Shown here: positions 12,224 to 24,079 of the stretch, piece after piece
Position numbering within the stretch: position 1 is the first letter of the stretch
Layout of the letters: each line of letters begins with the position of its first letter
Assembly: GCF_048544455.1 (NCBI RefSeq)
Contig: NC_133536.1
Location: 24,678,152 to 24,742,151, forward strand
From: Silene latifolia
Taxonomy: Eukaryota > Streptophyta > Magnoliopsida > Caryophyllales > Caryophyllaceae
Direction: 5' to 3'
DNA: 64,000 nt
Position numbers and translations under genes: made by a program
Notes under the pieces: generated by a model
Database searches by the model: none
What the model was told of the DNA's origin: nothing
The model's input: the letters and a program-made list of their open reading frames with translations, nothing else

Positions 12224-12764
12224 TAGGGATATCAATGGATCGGGTTCGGGTCGGGTGAAGCCTCATCCGTCATCCATCCGTCACATTAAAATCTCATCCA
12301 ACCGATCCATCATCCATGAAAATTATCATCTGTCATCCACCCATCTATCATCCAAGGATGAAACGGGTGGATCGGGTGATAAACGGGTGATTGTGTATAT
12401 GTATGCTTAAGACTAAAAAAATGATAGACTTTTTATTCTTTACAAAAATTAAGTTATATAATTATTTTAGTGTAACTTTTTAGTGTGAATTTTCACAAAA
12501 TATATATTTTGAGAGTAGAAAAATTAGAGAAGTTGAATATTTTATATCTTAAAAATGTAATACATATATTTTTTTCAAAAAAATAAATAATAAAATCGGG
12601 TGGTGGATGGATGACGGGTGAAATTTCTTCATCCAACCCATCCGTCATCCGTCATCCGTTTCATCCATCGTCAATCCGTCATCCATTTAGGTCGGGTTTT
12701 CATCCGTCTTTTAGGATCGGGTGGATCGGATTTTAATGGGGTGCGGGTGAAATTGACATCCCTA
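12224..12764. mobile_element. hAT-type MITE
   Basis: The 541-bp element has terminal inverted repeats TAGGGATATCAAT and TAGGGATGTCAAT and an exact 8-bp target-site duplication CTCCAAGG (12216-12223 and 12765-12772). The subterminal regions are packed with direct and inverted copies of GGATCGGGTG and ATCCGTCATCC, as expected for hAT transposase binding. The core is AT-rich and has no transposase. Confidence 0.93.
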
Positions 12765-13079
12765 CTCCAAGGCATCCATCTCGGCTTTGAAAAGGGGAGA
12801 TTCACCATATCCATTGTCTTCGTTAAAATTGTCATCCAAAACGAACCAAAATGACGGTTCATTGTGCTCCATGGCCAAAGTGGTCGATCAAAGGTACTCA
12901 AGCCTTCCCTTTGATGATCTTTTACCTGGAACTGCCTAGGTAGGACCTGCAGGACCTATCAAAACAGCACTAAAGAAAAAGATGAGAACTGCCTCAAGGG
13001 ATAAATCCCTAGAGGCTAAAAACAGACAAAATTGAACAAGTAAATAAAGTAATTGCCTCCCCGAAAACGGCGCCAAATT

Positions 13080-14658
13080 TGATACCGTCGTTTCAGTACC
13101 AAAAATAAATACCTAAGTACTACTAACAGAAATCAGTGGTAAGTAGGGTCGATCTTCACAGGGAGGCGGTCACTATCTACTTGTTAACTCAGTCCGTCTA
13201 CGGTCACAAGATGGGGGTTTTGAGTAATTTAACTAAACTAATAAGGTCAAAGGAGAGAAATAGAGTAAATGGGTAGAAAGTAAGCAAGTAGAGAGAAAGC
13301 AGCTAAGACAATCGGTTCACCATGATTCTCAAGTAACGTAATCTAAGGTCTTGGGTCAATGCAAGTTTAATCTACGGAGCAATGAATATCTCCTTTCGGT
13401 CTCAATTCGCCCTAAAACACTAATAGCTTAGCTTCCGCCCTCACAAAAGTGCCCTAATGTTTGCTACAGGTCTTACCATTTCCAATCTTCCGATCTAGGT
13501 CAAGGTGTACCATAGTTTATTAACTAATTGCGTTGACTTAATTAGACAAGAACAGTTATAAGTAGCGATTAACAACGTAGATCAAATTTGCATTAAACCT
13601 AATTACTCAATTTACAAATTCCTTAAGATCATGGCTCCCCTATGTCTTAGCAAGGGAGATTAGCTATGCATAATTATTGGGTAAACAATAGAAATTAAGC
13701 ATAAATAATGATCTAAGAGGAGAATAGAAATAATAGTGATTAAGAGAATAAAAGCAATAAGGCAAGAACAATTAATTAATTAAGAATAGAGAGTACCGAT
13801 TCTAAGGAAAAGTAAAGGAGAAATAAGTTCCAAGTTTTTAAACCTAAGGGAGAGCAAGGGTAGAGAAGTCGAAAAAGAGAGGAAGAAGAGAAGAGAGAAG
13901 GGAGAGAGGAAGCCCTAATGACTTAATTATCTCTTTATATAGTATAGATATTATTATAAGATAAGTTAAATATAACATAGTCTCGACATAAAATAAGCTG
14001 CGTCCGACTCGATTAGCTCGATCGAACAACATAAAGTTGTTCGATCGAGAGGTTTCCTCAGCGAAAGTTCTCGATCGAATGATTAGGATCTCGATCGAAC
14101 ACATTAAGGGCTCAAGGTGGTCGATCCAAAAGAGTAGCTGGTCATTCGAAATGTAAAGAGGTCGATCGAAATGTATATATTACAGAGCTCTCGATCGAGA
14201 GCTTCAGCGCGTAATTTCCTGCTTTGCGCACTGAATTTCAAACGGCCGCCATTTGTTCGTTACTTGTCCGAATCAAGCGATATTCATGGAGTTGGAAAGC
14301 TAAGAGGATAAGATTTCACCTTCAATTGGAATAACCTGATTATAATTTGTAGAACTTGAGATATGCCTATTCAAAATAGACACTAGTAGTTCGAAGCTCT
14401 TCCTTTGCTCGCCTAGCTTCTTTACTTAAATGCTTACCTCAAATTAGTAGTTTCCAAGCTCCAACTCAACTCATCTCCTAAATTCATGCATAGGGACATG
14501 TTTTAGGCTTGATTATGCTCATCTCCGGTTCATTCCTGTAAATAAGACAAGAGAAACCAAAGTAGACAATTTGGGGGACATTTGTAGCTAAACACTACTA
14601 AATATGCATAAAGATGTATGCAAATGAAGTATAATACCTATATAAAATGCACGAATCA
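13080..14658 (-). repeat. 5' LTR of the Athila-like element
   Basis: This is the direct repeat of 7860-9437. The primer binding site lies 4 bp inside at 13058-13075. The palindrome array is at about 14010-14205 and the TATA box near 13936-13950. Confidence 0.95.
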
Positions 14659-16195
14659 TGAGTCTGGTACTCACATCGGAAGACAATCTGTCCCTAGCCA
14701 TCCTAACTGTCTTCGCAACAGGATTATGTGAGTCGACCATCTTTTGCAGCAATTCAATCAGCTCATCGTTAAATTGCTCCGGAGTATCGTGGTTGCATTC
14801 ATAGGTAATTAATAATAAGTTGTGTTTATTTATATTGGGTAACTAAATACCAAAAGATCGATCTTTACAAATAATGCGTTAAAATAATATTCTAACGTAT
14901 TTGTCTTGTATATGACATACCTGTTTGATTTTTTTCCGATTTTCAACTTCTTCTTCTGTGTCATATATGTAGAACTGACAAAATTTAGGCGTTGCTCCGG
15001 TTGACGGCAACAAACTTCCTATTCGATGAAGATTTTGGCCTCCCATCCTGAATGTGTAGGGACCTCAACCTTGAATGACGGAATGATCAATCTTCCCACC
15101 CATGGATGTAAAAGAAAACATCCCGTTATAAGCCCGGACATTCTCAATAAAATGCTTACTAAATGGATGTTGTCTACTTAGTAGAGACTTTAGGATTTGA
15201 GGCGGCTCTTTTAACCATGGAAGCTTAACTTTGCCATCAGAGCAACACAATGAGAACTTAGGGCATCAAGTACCCTTTTTTTCTTTTTTCTTTCTTGAAA
15301 CCACATTTGCGCTCTACATTTTGTGTACTCGTATTCTGGGTCACCAATATCCCAATATCCCAATATCCTTCGAGTACTGAAACATTAAATGTCACAATAA
15401 TATGGAAAAGTTAAATAGTTTGATTTATATAGCTATTTAAATCAAGTTATAATACATCGATCATTAGCAAAAAATAAAATGACCTCCGTTGTTCCCCTGG
15501 GAAGATTTATTTTGTTGACTTCGGGAACATTCTCCGTGTGAGTGAAATGAGCCCGTTTCACGTCCAGTGAATACTTCTTGGTTTTCAGAAACTAAACCAT
15601 TAAAGTCATCATAATATTCGCCAAAGGCAGAACATAAATCTCTTACTAATCACTCCACCGCATCTGGTGGACTATCGATACCTAAGTAGTCATGTTATGA
15701 ACAACGGAGTTAGGATAAAAGCACGTAATAACTATAACGATTGTTGTATACAAATTGTTAAGATAGTATTCAACAATAATTTAAAACAAAATAACCATCG
15801 TTAATGAATTGGGAGGATTAATTTTCTTGGCCGAAGGAATATTCTCCGTGTAAGGCAAAAGACCACCTACCATGTCCAGTGACAGCTACTTGACTTTCTG
15901 GTATTGAAGGTCTACATTCGTCGTATTATTCGCCAAAGGTTGAACATAAGTCTCTTACTAATCGTTCGACTACATCTGGTAGACTATCGGGACATGCGAA
16001 GTAATGCAATAAACACCAGTTTAGAGAGTAATAAAACTTATACTCGATTTGTTAAATATTTTATTTATAATAGACAGCATTTTATATACTTGTGGTAGTG
16101 GAAGTAAGTGGCATGGTTGGAGTACAATATTGAGGATCTATTTGCACAGATGCAGCTGATGTCACTCGTCTTGCTTGTCGTCTAGTCGAAGCTAA
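14659..16195 (-). pseudogene. Left Helitron copy, segment 3a: Rep-helicase N-terminal exons
   Basis: The minus strand carries the exon with LPWLKEPPQILKSLLSRQHP and IENVRAYNGMFSFTSMGGK (about 15000-15360). Two duplicated exon units lie upstream (about 15480-15665 and 15790-16000) and a first exon near 16090-16195. All align with 46.79-48.31 kb of the right copy. The region keeps the C-x2-C cysteine pattern before FSLCCSDGK. It is disrupted by small lesions but is the best-preserved part of the left copy. Confidence 0.85.
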
Positions 16196-16435
16196 TATAT
16201 ATAAAATGGCTATTAGAGTAGTTTTTTTTTTTTGTTATAGCCATTAATAAAAATTTTTCATGTTAATGACTAATACACAAAATTAAATTTATTTAATATT
16301 TTAATTACGAATAATAACTAAAAAAATAAATAAGACAAAAATAGTTGTATTTATGTAAATCATATATGTACGGGTCCAATTTCAGATAATTTGTTGGCCC
16401 ATTGTTTTTTTTAAGTACAAACAAAGCCCAATAAA

Positions 16436-16560
16436 CAACAATATTGGTAAGAAGAGCCGGCCCAATAATACCCTAAACTGTGTAAATATTGACCAGCCCA
16501 TCTACACGATCCCATAAAACCCTAATTAAAATCCCCTTATATATATACTCAGTTGAACCC
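16436..16560 (+). promoter_or_regulatory. Promoter-like block: GGCCCA, telo-box and TATA
   Basis: GGCCCAATAA (site-II-like, 16459-16468), then the telo-box AAACCCTAA (16517-16525), then TTATATATATA (about 16538-16548) occur in order over 100 bp. This combination is typical of promoters of translation-related plant genes. The same block is kept in the inverted copy at 46430-46520. Confidence 0.6.
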
Positions 16561-17277
16561 CTCATTACACCTTACCCTATTTTTCGGCCGTCACTCTCTA
16601 TAATCACCCCTTACCCTATTTTTCACCTCACATCTCACACTTCTCTCTGATTTCTCATAAATCTCCTCAAATGAAGCCACTCTCTGATTTCTCATCAACG
16701 ATTAAAATCATGTGATCATCGTTTCTTTGACGTCGTCTACTGCCTTTCTTAGTTGCTTTCCCGTCGTCTCTGCCTTTATTCGGTATGTCAATTTCATTTT
16801 CGTTTAACTATTCCTTTTTTCATGTTGATTTTGTTATAATTATCATGTTTCTTGATAGTTTTTTTCAAATTTTCGATTGAATTTTGTTAAAGGTTTCATA
16901 GATCTGTCCATATTTCATTTTAATTTCAATATTATGATTGAATATTGTATAAGGGTTTGTTTATGATGTTTATATTTGTGACAAATTTGTTGATCTTAAT
17001 TTTTGTGACATGTTTGATAATGATTTTTGATTTTTTTCGTATCAAGGAAGTTAATTTATCCGATTTGTTCAAATTTGTGTATACATTGAATTTCTGTGAT
17101 TTTTTTCGTCTCAAGGATGTTAAGTCATCAATGATTTTTGATTATCATTTTCGAATTAACAAATAAAATTTTGTGCATGTTCAGTTTATGTGATTTATTT
17201 GTTATTTCATGTTCATTGTATAATTTTTTTGTTAATGTTCTTGTCTTCACCTCAATTTGATACACTAATTTCTGGGT

Positions 17278-17472
17278 TTGAAACCCAGATATTCAACCCC
17301 AAATGTTGAAATCACCAACCTGACTAAGAAGCCCGAGTCTAAACCCGAGTCTGAACCCGAGTCTGAGCCCGAGTCAACCGAGTCTATGCCCGAGTCAACC
17401 GAGTCTATGCCCGAGTCCATGCCCGAGTCAAGCGACTTAATACCCAGATATGCGAAGTCAAACTTAAACTGA
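17278..17472 (+). CDS. Short frame with Pro-Glu-Ser repeats (hypothetical, left arm)
   Basis: This is a 64-codon open frame without an ATG, so it may be an exon behind an AAACCCAG acceptor-like sequence. It encodes tandem PESE/PESTESM units between RYSTPNVEITN and SSDLIPRYAKSNLN. Its partner at 45507-45701 has the same length, the same ends and a different internal repeat composition, so the frame was apparently maintained while the repeat changed. Function unknown. The opposite strand is also open (Asp-Ser-Gly repeats), a by-product of the GACTCG-rich sequence. Confidence 0.35.
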   Translation: MKPRYSTPNVEITNLTKKPESKPESEPESEPESTESMPESTESMPESMPESSDLIPRYAKSNLN

Positions 17473-18820
17473 CCCAAACCATAATCCTAAAGAATCTGAA
17501 AACAGACCCAATTATGTCCAATTATTTTTAAATCTTCTGTTCTAACGATTATGTTTTGATTTCTCTTAGGTTGTTTCAAATGGTATGCCTACACTTATTG
17601 AGATAAGTACAATTACTATCATTTACATTGAACAATTGTTGAATTTCATTTTTTTAAAATTTGATGTAATATTCTGATTCACCCATACTAAGTATTTTTA
17701 TTTTTATGCCTCATCTACAGCATAAAGAGGAAAGGGAGTAATGATGATTTATTTGGGATATTTTCACAAAAGTTAAGTCACACTAATTTTCATATCTTTT
17801 TTTTTAATTTGTTCCCTCTAATTTAATTGAAGGAATTTGCCAATCTAATTACTATTTTTATTGATTTTTCAGGTTGTCCTATAAATATATATAATGATAA
17901 TGATATTATGGGATATTGACTCAAGTATTGAAACATAGAAAGATAAGTATCTAAAACTTGATCTTATGAGATGCTTACTTGTGTCTTTTCCTTTGTAGTT
18001 TTTCCGCTTCTGTTTTGAGTTTGAGTTGTTGCCCTATTTCATTGCTGAAAATTTAGCACATCTAAGGTTGTTACTTGCTGATTCCCTGTCTCTTTTCGTA
18101 ATTGTTCTTGTTTGTTTCCTGGTTTATTACGCTTTGTAAGCCGAAAAATAACTTACTTTAAAAAAGCTTTTCTCTGAAGTAATTTTTTTGAAGGACCTTA
18201 GTAAATGAATGAATGTTTGTGAACTTGTATTTTTGGAATATATAATGGGTTAAAGCTGTTGTTAGTGGGGAACATGTTAATTTTTGCAGTTAGTTTCTTT
18301 GTTTACCACCTGCAAACAAACTTCTTTTGGCGCATTTTTTTGAAATTTTAATGAAAAATTCTTTCAACGCATTATTTAGAAATTTTCCTGGGTTTAAATT
18401 ACGGAATCGGTTCTACTCTTGTAATTAATTTGAGATCATTAATTTGAGACCATTATTTTAATAAATTCTATTTTGGAACCAATATGAATGTTCTTACTAA
18501 GTATTCTGAGACGATTATGTTAATAAATTTAGTTTTGGCTGATATTGACTATAATTTTAATTAGTTTTTATTTTGGCATGTTTTTTGAAGGGCTTATTTT
18601 GAGACCCGCTATTTCGTTAGTAGCAGGATTTTTCCGAAGAATCTAATGTTTTTATTAATATAATATGGATTTTTGATTAAAATTAGCGTATGAATGTTAG
18701 GCTATTTTTGGTTGTCTTCTTTTTATTGTATTGCCCAATTAAGCAATTATTAGGCCAGGAATTCTGAAATAAACTTGCGTCGTCTAACATTGAAAAGAGA
18801 AATTACAACTATTGTTCGAG

Positions 18821-20350
18821 TTAAATAAACAGCCATGCTAAACTACTTGTAAATAAAAATATAATATTCGAACTACTGTTGAATAACGTGAAACTAAAAT
18901 AAAATATAATGCTTGTTTTGCTTCTTATGCCATCTAATTCTTCGCTGATTTCCCTTTTTTTGTTGATGCTTCGTATTGCACATCTTCGTCCTTGTCTGTC
19001 GCACATAATGTCCTCTTCTTTGACGGTGTCGATGACTCCGTGTTAAGTCCAGTTTCATTTTCTCCATCCTGCATTTTTTCCTCTTTGCATAAGTTTAAGT
19101 TCTAATAGATCATAGCCTATGATAATTTGTATTAATTTTGCGTGTAATTGCAATATTTGGACTGAATTTCATACCAGTTAGAGTCTGATTGTGTTTCACT
19201 TGTGACGACACTTTCCCGTGTGCAATTATTACATATACTTTAAATAATGATAGTCATAAATCAAAGAATTATTAAAGAAAATCTGTCAAACACATAATAG
19301 AATTGATGTTTTACATGTATCATATTTATTGTTGAAAGTTTTTCCACAGATTCATCTTTATGTATTCCCTTGACAACACTATCATCCTGTAATGGTTCAC
19401 AGATTTTGCACAATTGCTTAAAAGTGCGAACATAATTCATTTTTTGCGCTTAATCTTTTAGGGGATTGTTATGTTTTACCTCTGCAATGCTGGCTGCTAA
19501 CACTTCATTCTCATACTGAATTTTCTTCTCACATATCATGCTAATATTTTAAGCTCTTTTAAGTAGAGTATATTTCCAGAATGCAAAAAATTATAAATTT
19601 ACTACCAAAAGACAACCCATTGAGTCTGGTATTTCACTTGAGGCAGCACTCATTTCCTGTTTTTAAAATGTTAAAATTGTTAGCTAAACGATTTCTGATA
19701 TTTGGTAAAATTTAATAAACAATTTTAACTGCTTTATTCCTCTATCATTTTGTATTGTCTAAGTCCATGCTTCAATATGTCTCAAATAATCACTGTAGTC
19801 CACAACAGTGTAGCACCTTGAACTTAATTCCAAGTTGTACCTTTTGTCAACTATTAACTTGAGTACATACTTCTTTCGTAACATTGAAGTTAGTTCTTGT
19901 GGCACTCCTTGCACATCTCCTACCTGTGTATAGTTTAATGTTCTGAGAACTTTTTATGCTATGATTAAGATTATATGTAACAAAAAAGTATTAGTGTGTA
20001 AAGTAATTTAGTGGTCATACCTGTTTTAGTTTGTCTAAACATTCCAAATGAGTCTTTGCAACCTCCTTTTTTATTTGTTTATCATACATGATTAAGTTTG
20101 CCTTTGCTCCACTATCATCGCTGATTAAAAATCTCACCTTAAATCTGCATGTATCAAATACGATTATGTCGTAAGTTATTTATGTATACATAATGATATC
20201 GTAGAATAAATATACATGGGATTTTACCTTGTTGCTCTATCTTCGCTGCCCTCTTCATGTGCAATAAACCTTTCGTCTGAGCGGTACCATTTGCCATGTC
20301 TCTTCCCAACTAAACTTGTACACTTTTGGCATATATTACGGTACCATCCA
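18821..20350 (-). pseudogene. Left Helitron copy, segment 3b: RPA70-like gene, C-terminal exons
   Basis: The minus strand matches exons 6-13 of the RPA-like gene in the right copy (41.31-44.13 kb). It includes the last exon with KKREISEELDGIRSK (about 18900-18975) and the zinc-ribbon exon ending HGKWYRSSE...CAIN (about 20220-20345). Introns keep GT-AG borders by eye. The Tekay-like element at 20351 interrupts the zinc-ribbon exon; the gene resumes at 39290. Confidence 0.8.
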
Positions 20351-20380
20351 TGTAACACTACGGTTTTCTATGTCTATGGG

Positions 20381-20564
20381 TACTCTATCGAGTGGGGGTT
20401 TCTCTGTCGAGTAAGTATGTTTTTATACGAAACAGTAGTCTATCTGATGGGTACTCGATCGAGTAAGGGGCACTCGATCGAGTAAGTTACTTACTCGATA
20501 GAGTAAGTGAGTCTTACGGGTTATTTTTCCGGGTTTTGATAGTAATGCGAGAAGGATATAAAAG
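20381..20564 (+). promoter_or_regulatory. LTR promoter: TACTCGATCGAGTA array plus TATA box
   Basis: Perfect and near-perfect palindromes (TACTCTATCGAGTG, TACTCGATCGAGTA, CACTCGATCGAGTA, TACTCGATAGAGTA) span 20381-20505. TATAAAAG follows at 20557-20564. The same layout is in the other LTRs (37890-38095, 54285-54490), with a variable number of palindromes. Confidence 0.65.
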
Positions 20565-21239
20565 CATCTTTCATCAGTTCCTTTTCATTTTACCCTATTC
20601 TAAGTTTCATAAAAGACAAAACAAGTTACGTTACTTCTCCTTCTTCGAATTATTATCAAATCCCAAGGCTTGAGTCATCGGAATTCAGTGTTCTTTGCGC
20701 CGTTGAGTCCGTAGCATTGTGGGTAGTTAGTGATTGTTGGTTGATTCAGACGGTTGTGATTTCATATTGTTGATTGATTCAGACGGTTGTTGATTTTGGT
20801 ATTATGGTTATTGTTTATCTGTCTGTATTCTTCGGGGTGCGTCCCTGGCTGAGTTGAGTCACTTGCGGGAGTGGCTTCACGCCCTTGATTCGCCTTCTGT
20901 GGAACCCGCCACAGAAGGGATGTGCACATTAATGAACATGGGTTTATCGCTCGATGGAGATGAGCGGGGCTTAGGTGGGAACGACTGCGGTCCCCCACTG
21001 GCGGCGAGGAGTACTTGTTGCGATGAGTACTCTGGCAGGGCTACACACTTTAGTGTGTAGTCATATGTGTGGAGTTGGAGATGGAGTTGTGGAGATTGTG
21101 TTGTGTTGATAAGTTGTTTGTGATACTGTTTATTTGCAGCTGTCTGTTTTATGTAATCAGTATTGACCCCGTTTAAATGTTTTAAAAACTGTGGTGATCC
21201 ATTCGAGGGTGGTGAGCAGTTATTGAGCATGTATGATTG

Positions 21240-23820
21240 TGTGGACATGGGCCACGGGGGCGCTTGGGAAACAAGCGTTTGCATTTGTGGAGTCGTCACC
21301 AATTTTTATGGGAAATTGGAACCGTTCGAATACCTCGTGTCATGTCAAGACACAAAGTAGTGACATGAACACCAAGAACTACGTTACCCTTAACATTCTA
21401 TGTCTAGAATGACTCTCGTGGATGCCAATGAACACGGATATTCACAGAGATCTGGAGTAAGGGGTGAGGGTACGTATTAGGAAGCTCTTTTGATCGAACA
21501 CCTAATCCCGCCCGCCTCGATAGCGGCCTCTACTAATGATTAGGGACATCATCTATACTCGATATATCGTCGATTATATGCATGCAATGCAACATCCAAC
21601 GTTTTAATCCTAGCATGTGAGAATATTAAACTAAGTCGGTTAACACGTAATTTAACATACAATAAATGTCAAAGTAGGGATTTAGGGTCAATTACGTGTG
21701 AAGGCATACAAACAATGTGATAAAAGAAATACAATGATACAATAATGAAGATTACAATAATTACATTAGGTTAATGATTTATGTCGAAAATACATTTAAA
21801 ACGGATAATTTGAGAAAAAGGAATAAAAGAAAGAATTAACGAACAGACCAGTAGGCGATAATACGATTAATAGTTAATTAAACGTAGACTAATAAACTAG
21901 GTCAAGGCAGAACGGAAGTTCAGAGACAGAAATCAACCTGGAACAGGCGCAGCAGGACTGCGCCCTTTGGAAGAGGCGCAGCAGTTGCTGCGTCTGTTCC
22001 AAGGGTGAGTTCTGGCTGTGAAGCCGGAACTGCAAATCGCTAATGTAAATTGGTGATTTTAAGGATTGATTACGATATATAACTCGGATGGAAGTGATTT
22101 AATAGGTTATTTACATGTGATTAATGGTCATAAAAGCAATAAACATGGATGAGACGAATGTGGATGAATTAATATTTACAAGATTAAAAGAGGATTATTA
22201 ACAAATTAACAAATTAAACTAATTAGGCTAAATACGATGGATCAATGACGAATATATGATGGTGACGATAAATAACAGATGCAAATATGTCAATGATGAA
22301 TTCCAGAGACTTAATATTGATGAATTGAATCTCTAAAACCCGAATTGATTTTAATGACGAAAACCCGCAAATATGAGTTACTTGGGATTTAAGTCGGATT
22401 TAATGATGAATTATACGTATTAATGATGATAAATAACATACACGTGAGATGATTATGTTAATATACCATAGAATTAAAGAAAACAAACGAAAACGAATAA
22501 AGAGGACGAATTACAGAGGACGAAGGAAGAAGAAAGGAAGCGAGAATCTGGCGGCCCTCACGAAGAGGCGCAAGGAGAGTGCTGCGCTCTTTCAAGAGGC
22601 GCAGCGCGATTCTTTGCGTCCTTTCTCGGCGGTTTGTCTTCTAGAAATCCGTAAAAAAGGGTTTTAAAGGAAGGGTTTATAAATCGGTTTTAAGAGGTGT
22701 TTTCGACATAAACCTTACATTAATGATACAAAAAAGGTAAATAACAATAATAAAAGAGAGATTTACACCCTCAGACTTACATGTTTGACGAAACGAGATG
22801 AACTAAGTTTACGATTAGTGATGCTCGACTCGAATGTAACGAAAGTGCCCTCGTAAGAGGAATTAAAACAGATCGATTAAAGTTGATTATGGTGGAGTTG
22901 GTCAAATTGATCGGTCATGCAAAACGAGGCTGGTACTCAGAAGGATCCGAGCTTACGTGGTCGAATGTTCAAGCACGTATACGCCAAAAAGTAAGAACGT
23001 GGTCTAGAATGCAAAGGGAGAAGAGAAGAGCGGACACTCGCGTGAGAAATATGAGGAGCGAAGGCTCCTATTTATACTAATCACGTGAAGGAATTATGGT
23101 AAGAGTAAGATACGGAAGGAAAGATCCGGAAATAACCGACTTAGGTTAAAACACGGAAACTTGGACAAAAAGAAAGCCCTGGGAAAAGGCGCAACAGGTG
23201 CTGCGTCCCTTGGAAGAGGCGCAGCACTTGCTGCGTCCTTTCCTCAGCGGGTTCCTCCTGCGCAAGAAAGCGCGTTTGACAGCCTGTCGTATTTTAGGCA
23301 TAACTTTCTCTACAAGACTCAGAATAAGGTGATATCAGTGGCGTTGGAAAGCTAAGAAAGAGATCTAGAACTTTCTGTGAAATAGGCCTGACCCAACAAA
23401 GTGGTTATCACCTCGTAAAATGGGCCTAAATGTCGGGTTGTCATTTTAGCTAAATGAAATGCACATTTTGTAATGTAAACTTTTAGTTTAGCCTAATGAA
23501 GTGACATGAGACTCAAAATGAGATATAATCTCAACATTTTATGACATACTAACCTTAGGTAGACAAGCACATTGCTTTGACTCGGGATTTGACGGTTTTA
23601 GGAAATGAAGACGGTTTTTTGACCCGGACTCCAAATGTACTCTAATTACAGCCAAAACGACCGTAATGACACCTAGATGACAACCATGAGGTAGACACAA
23701 GTGTTTGAGCGATCACTTGACGATAAACTTACGAACTGTCACAAATCGTTCCGCGTACCAAACATGCGGCCCAATCATCACCGGGTGGTTTGCGGGAGGT
23801 GTAGAAACGAGGTGTCTACA
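21240..23820 (-). repeat. 3' LTR of the Tat-like element
   Basis: This is a direct repeat of 30429-33006. It contains three clusters of GCGCAGCA...TGCTGCG dyads (about 21950-22005, 22560-22620, 23175-23240). The TTGGAAAGCTAAGA module is at about 23300-23375, and a minus-strand TATA box (GTATAAATAGG) near 23070-23080. Confidence 0.95.
23070..23375 (-). promoter_or_regulatory. LTR promoter with GCAGCA/TGCTGC dyads and TTGGAAAGC module
   Basis: In sense (minus) order the TTGGAAAGCTAAGA module (complement; about 23375-23295) comes first. The dyads GGCGCAGCACTTGCTGCGTCC and GGCGCAACAGGTGCTGCGTCC (23240-23170) are next, then TATAAATAGG (about 23080). The other LTR repeats this at 32255-32560. The order matches the Athila-like LTR although the palindrome sequence differs. 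Confidence 0.55.
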
Positions 23821-24079
23821 GAGCCCCCACTTTGACTGAGGCTTGGACAAGGCGAAAGTCAAAGTATAGCCATCAGGTCAATCGAAGATTACAACCTGAC
23901 GACTATGGCGACGCGAGGCGGTTCAAGGGGTCTGAACCAAGGACCTGTCGTCGGGAACATTTTAGAGTCTGTCGACTATCGGGGAGGGTCGTTTAAAGTC
24001 CATTAGACTACGTAAGGAAGCTCGCCAGCCATAAGAAGAGACCATACCTGAGACTTCTTCCTCGAGACGTTTCCGGAGG

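Larger units (their letters stand above)
9438..13079 (-). other. Internal region of the Athila-like element, no recognisable pol
   Basis: This 3.6-kb stretch runs from the tRNA-Asp-like primer binding site (13058-13075) to the polypurine tract (about 9438-9450). The minus strand near the 3' LTR has the GCTTGGGGACAAGCAA box typical of Athila/Tat-type 3' regions. One open frame at 11808-12266 has no family I recognise; its C-terminal half is hydrophobic and could be a membrane segment. A hAT MITE lies across its upstream end. The rest has only short spurious frames. Confidence 0.75.
7860..14658 (-). mobile_element. Athila-like non-autonomous LTR retrotransposon (fossil)
   Basis: The element is 6.8 kb, with 1,578-1,579 bp LTRs (7860-9437 and 13080-14658) that begin TGATRCGTGCA and end GACGGTATCA on the minus strand. 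The 5-bp target-site duplication TGAGT (7855-7859 and 14659-14663) is exact, and the empty site is present in the right Helitron arm near 48.31 kb. The primer binding site (13058-13075) resembles the tRNA-Asp type used by Athila. The polypurine tract beside 9437 reads GGTTTGGGGAGATT. I find no gag, protease, integrase or reverse transcriptase. It was probably moved by a relative's proteins. LTRs look about 95-97% alike by eye, so moderately old. A Stowaway MITE and a hAT MITE sit inside. Confidence 0.9.
16196..18800 (+). other. Middle segment of the left Helitron: possible captured gene 5' region
   Basis: This AT-rich segment is shared in inverted form with 44126-46789. Read on + it looks like the start of a plant gene. 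There is a promoter (16436-16560) and a leader with CTCTCTGATTTCTCAT repeats. A possible 5' UTR exon ends near 16781 at a GTATGT donor, followed by a T-rich intron-like stretch and a frame with Pro-Glu-Ser repeats (17278-17472). It runs against the Rep-helicase and RPA genes that flank it. No protein family is recognised, so capture of a host gene is inference. Confidence 0.55.

Noticed and set aside
12618-12901. Overlapping ORFs across the hAT MITE end
   Set aside because: They cross the MITE boundary into the Athila-like element and reflect the repetitive ATCC/GGAT ends.
17265-17477. Asp-Ser-Gly repeat protein on the minus strand (and 45502-45714 on +)
   Set aside because: It is the opposite-strand reading of the Pro-Glu-Ser repeat; the Pro-Glu-Ser frame agrees better with the promoter-like block and donor site upstream, though neither is proven.
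20762-21302. ORFs in the Tekay-like LTR (also near 38534, 54811)
   Set aside because: They are open frames inside non-coding LTR sequence, not conserved in length or start among LTR copies.
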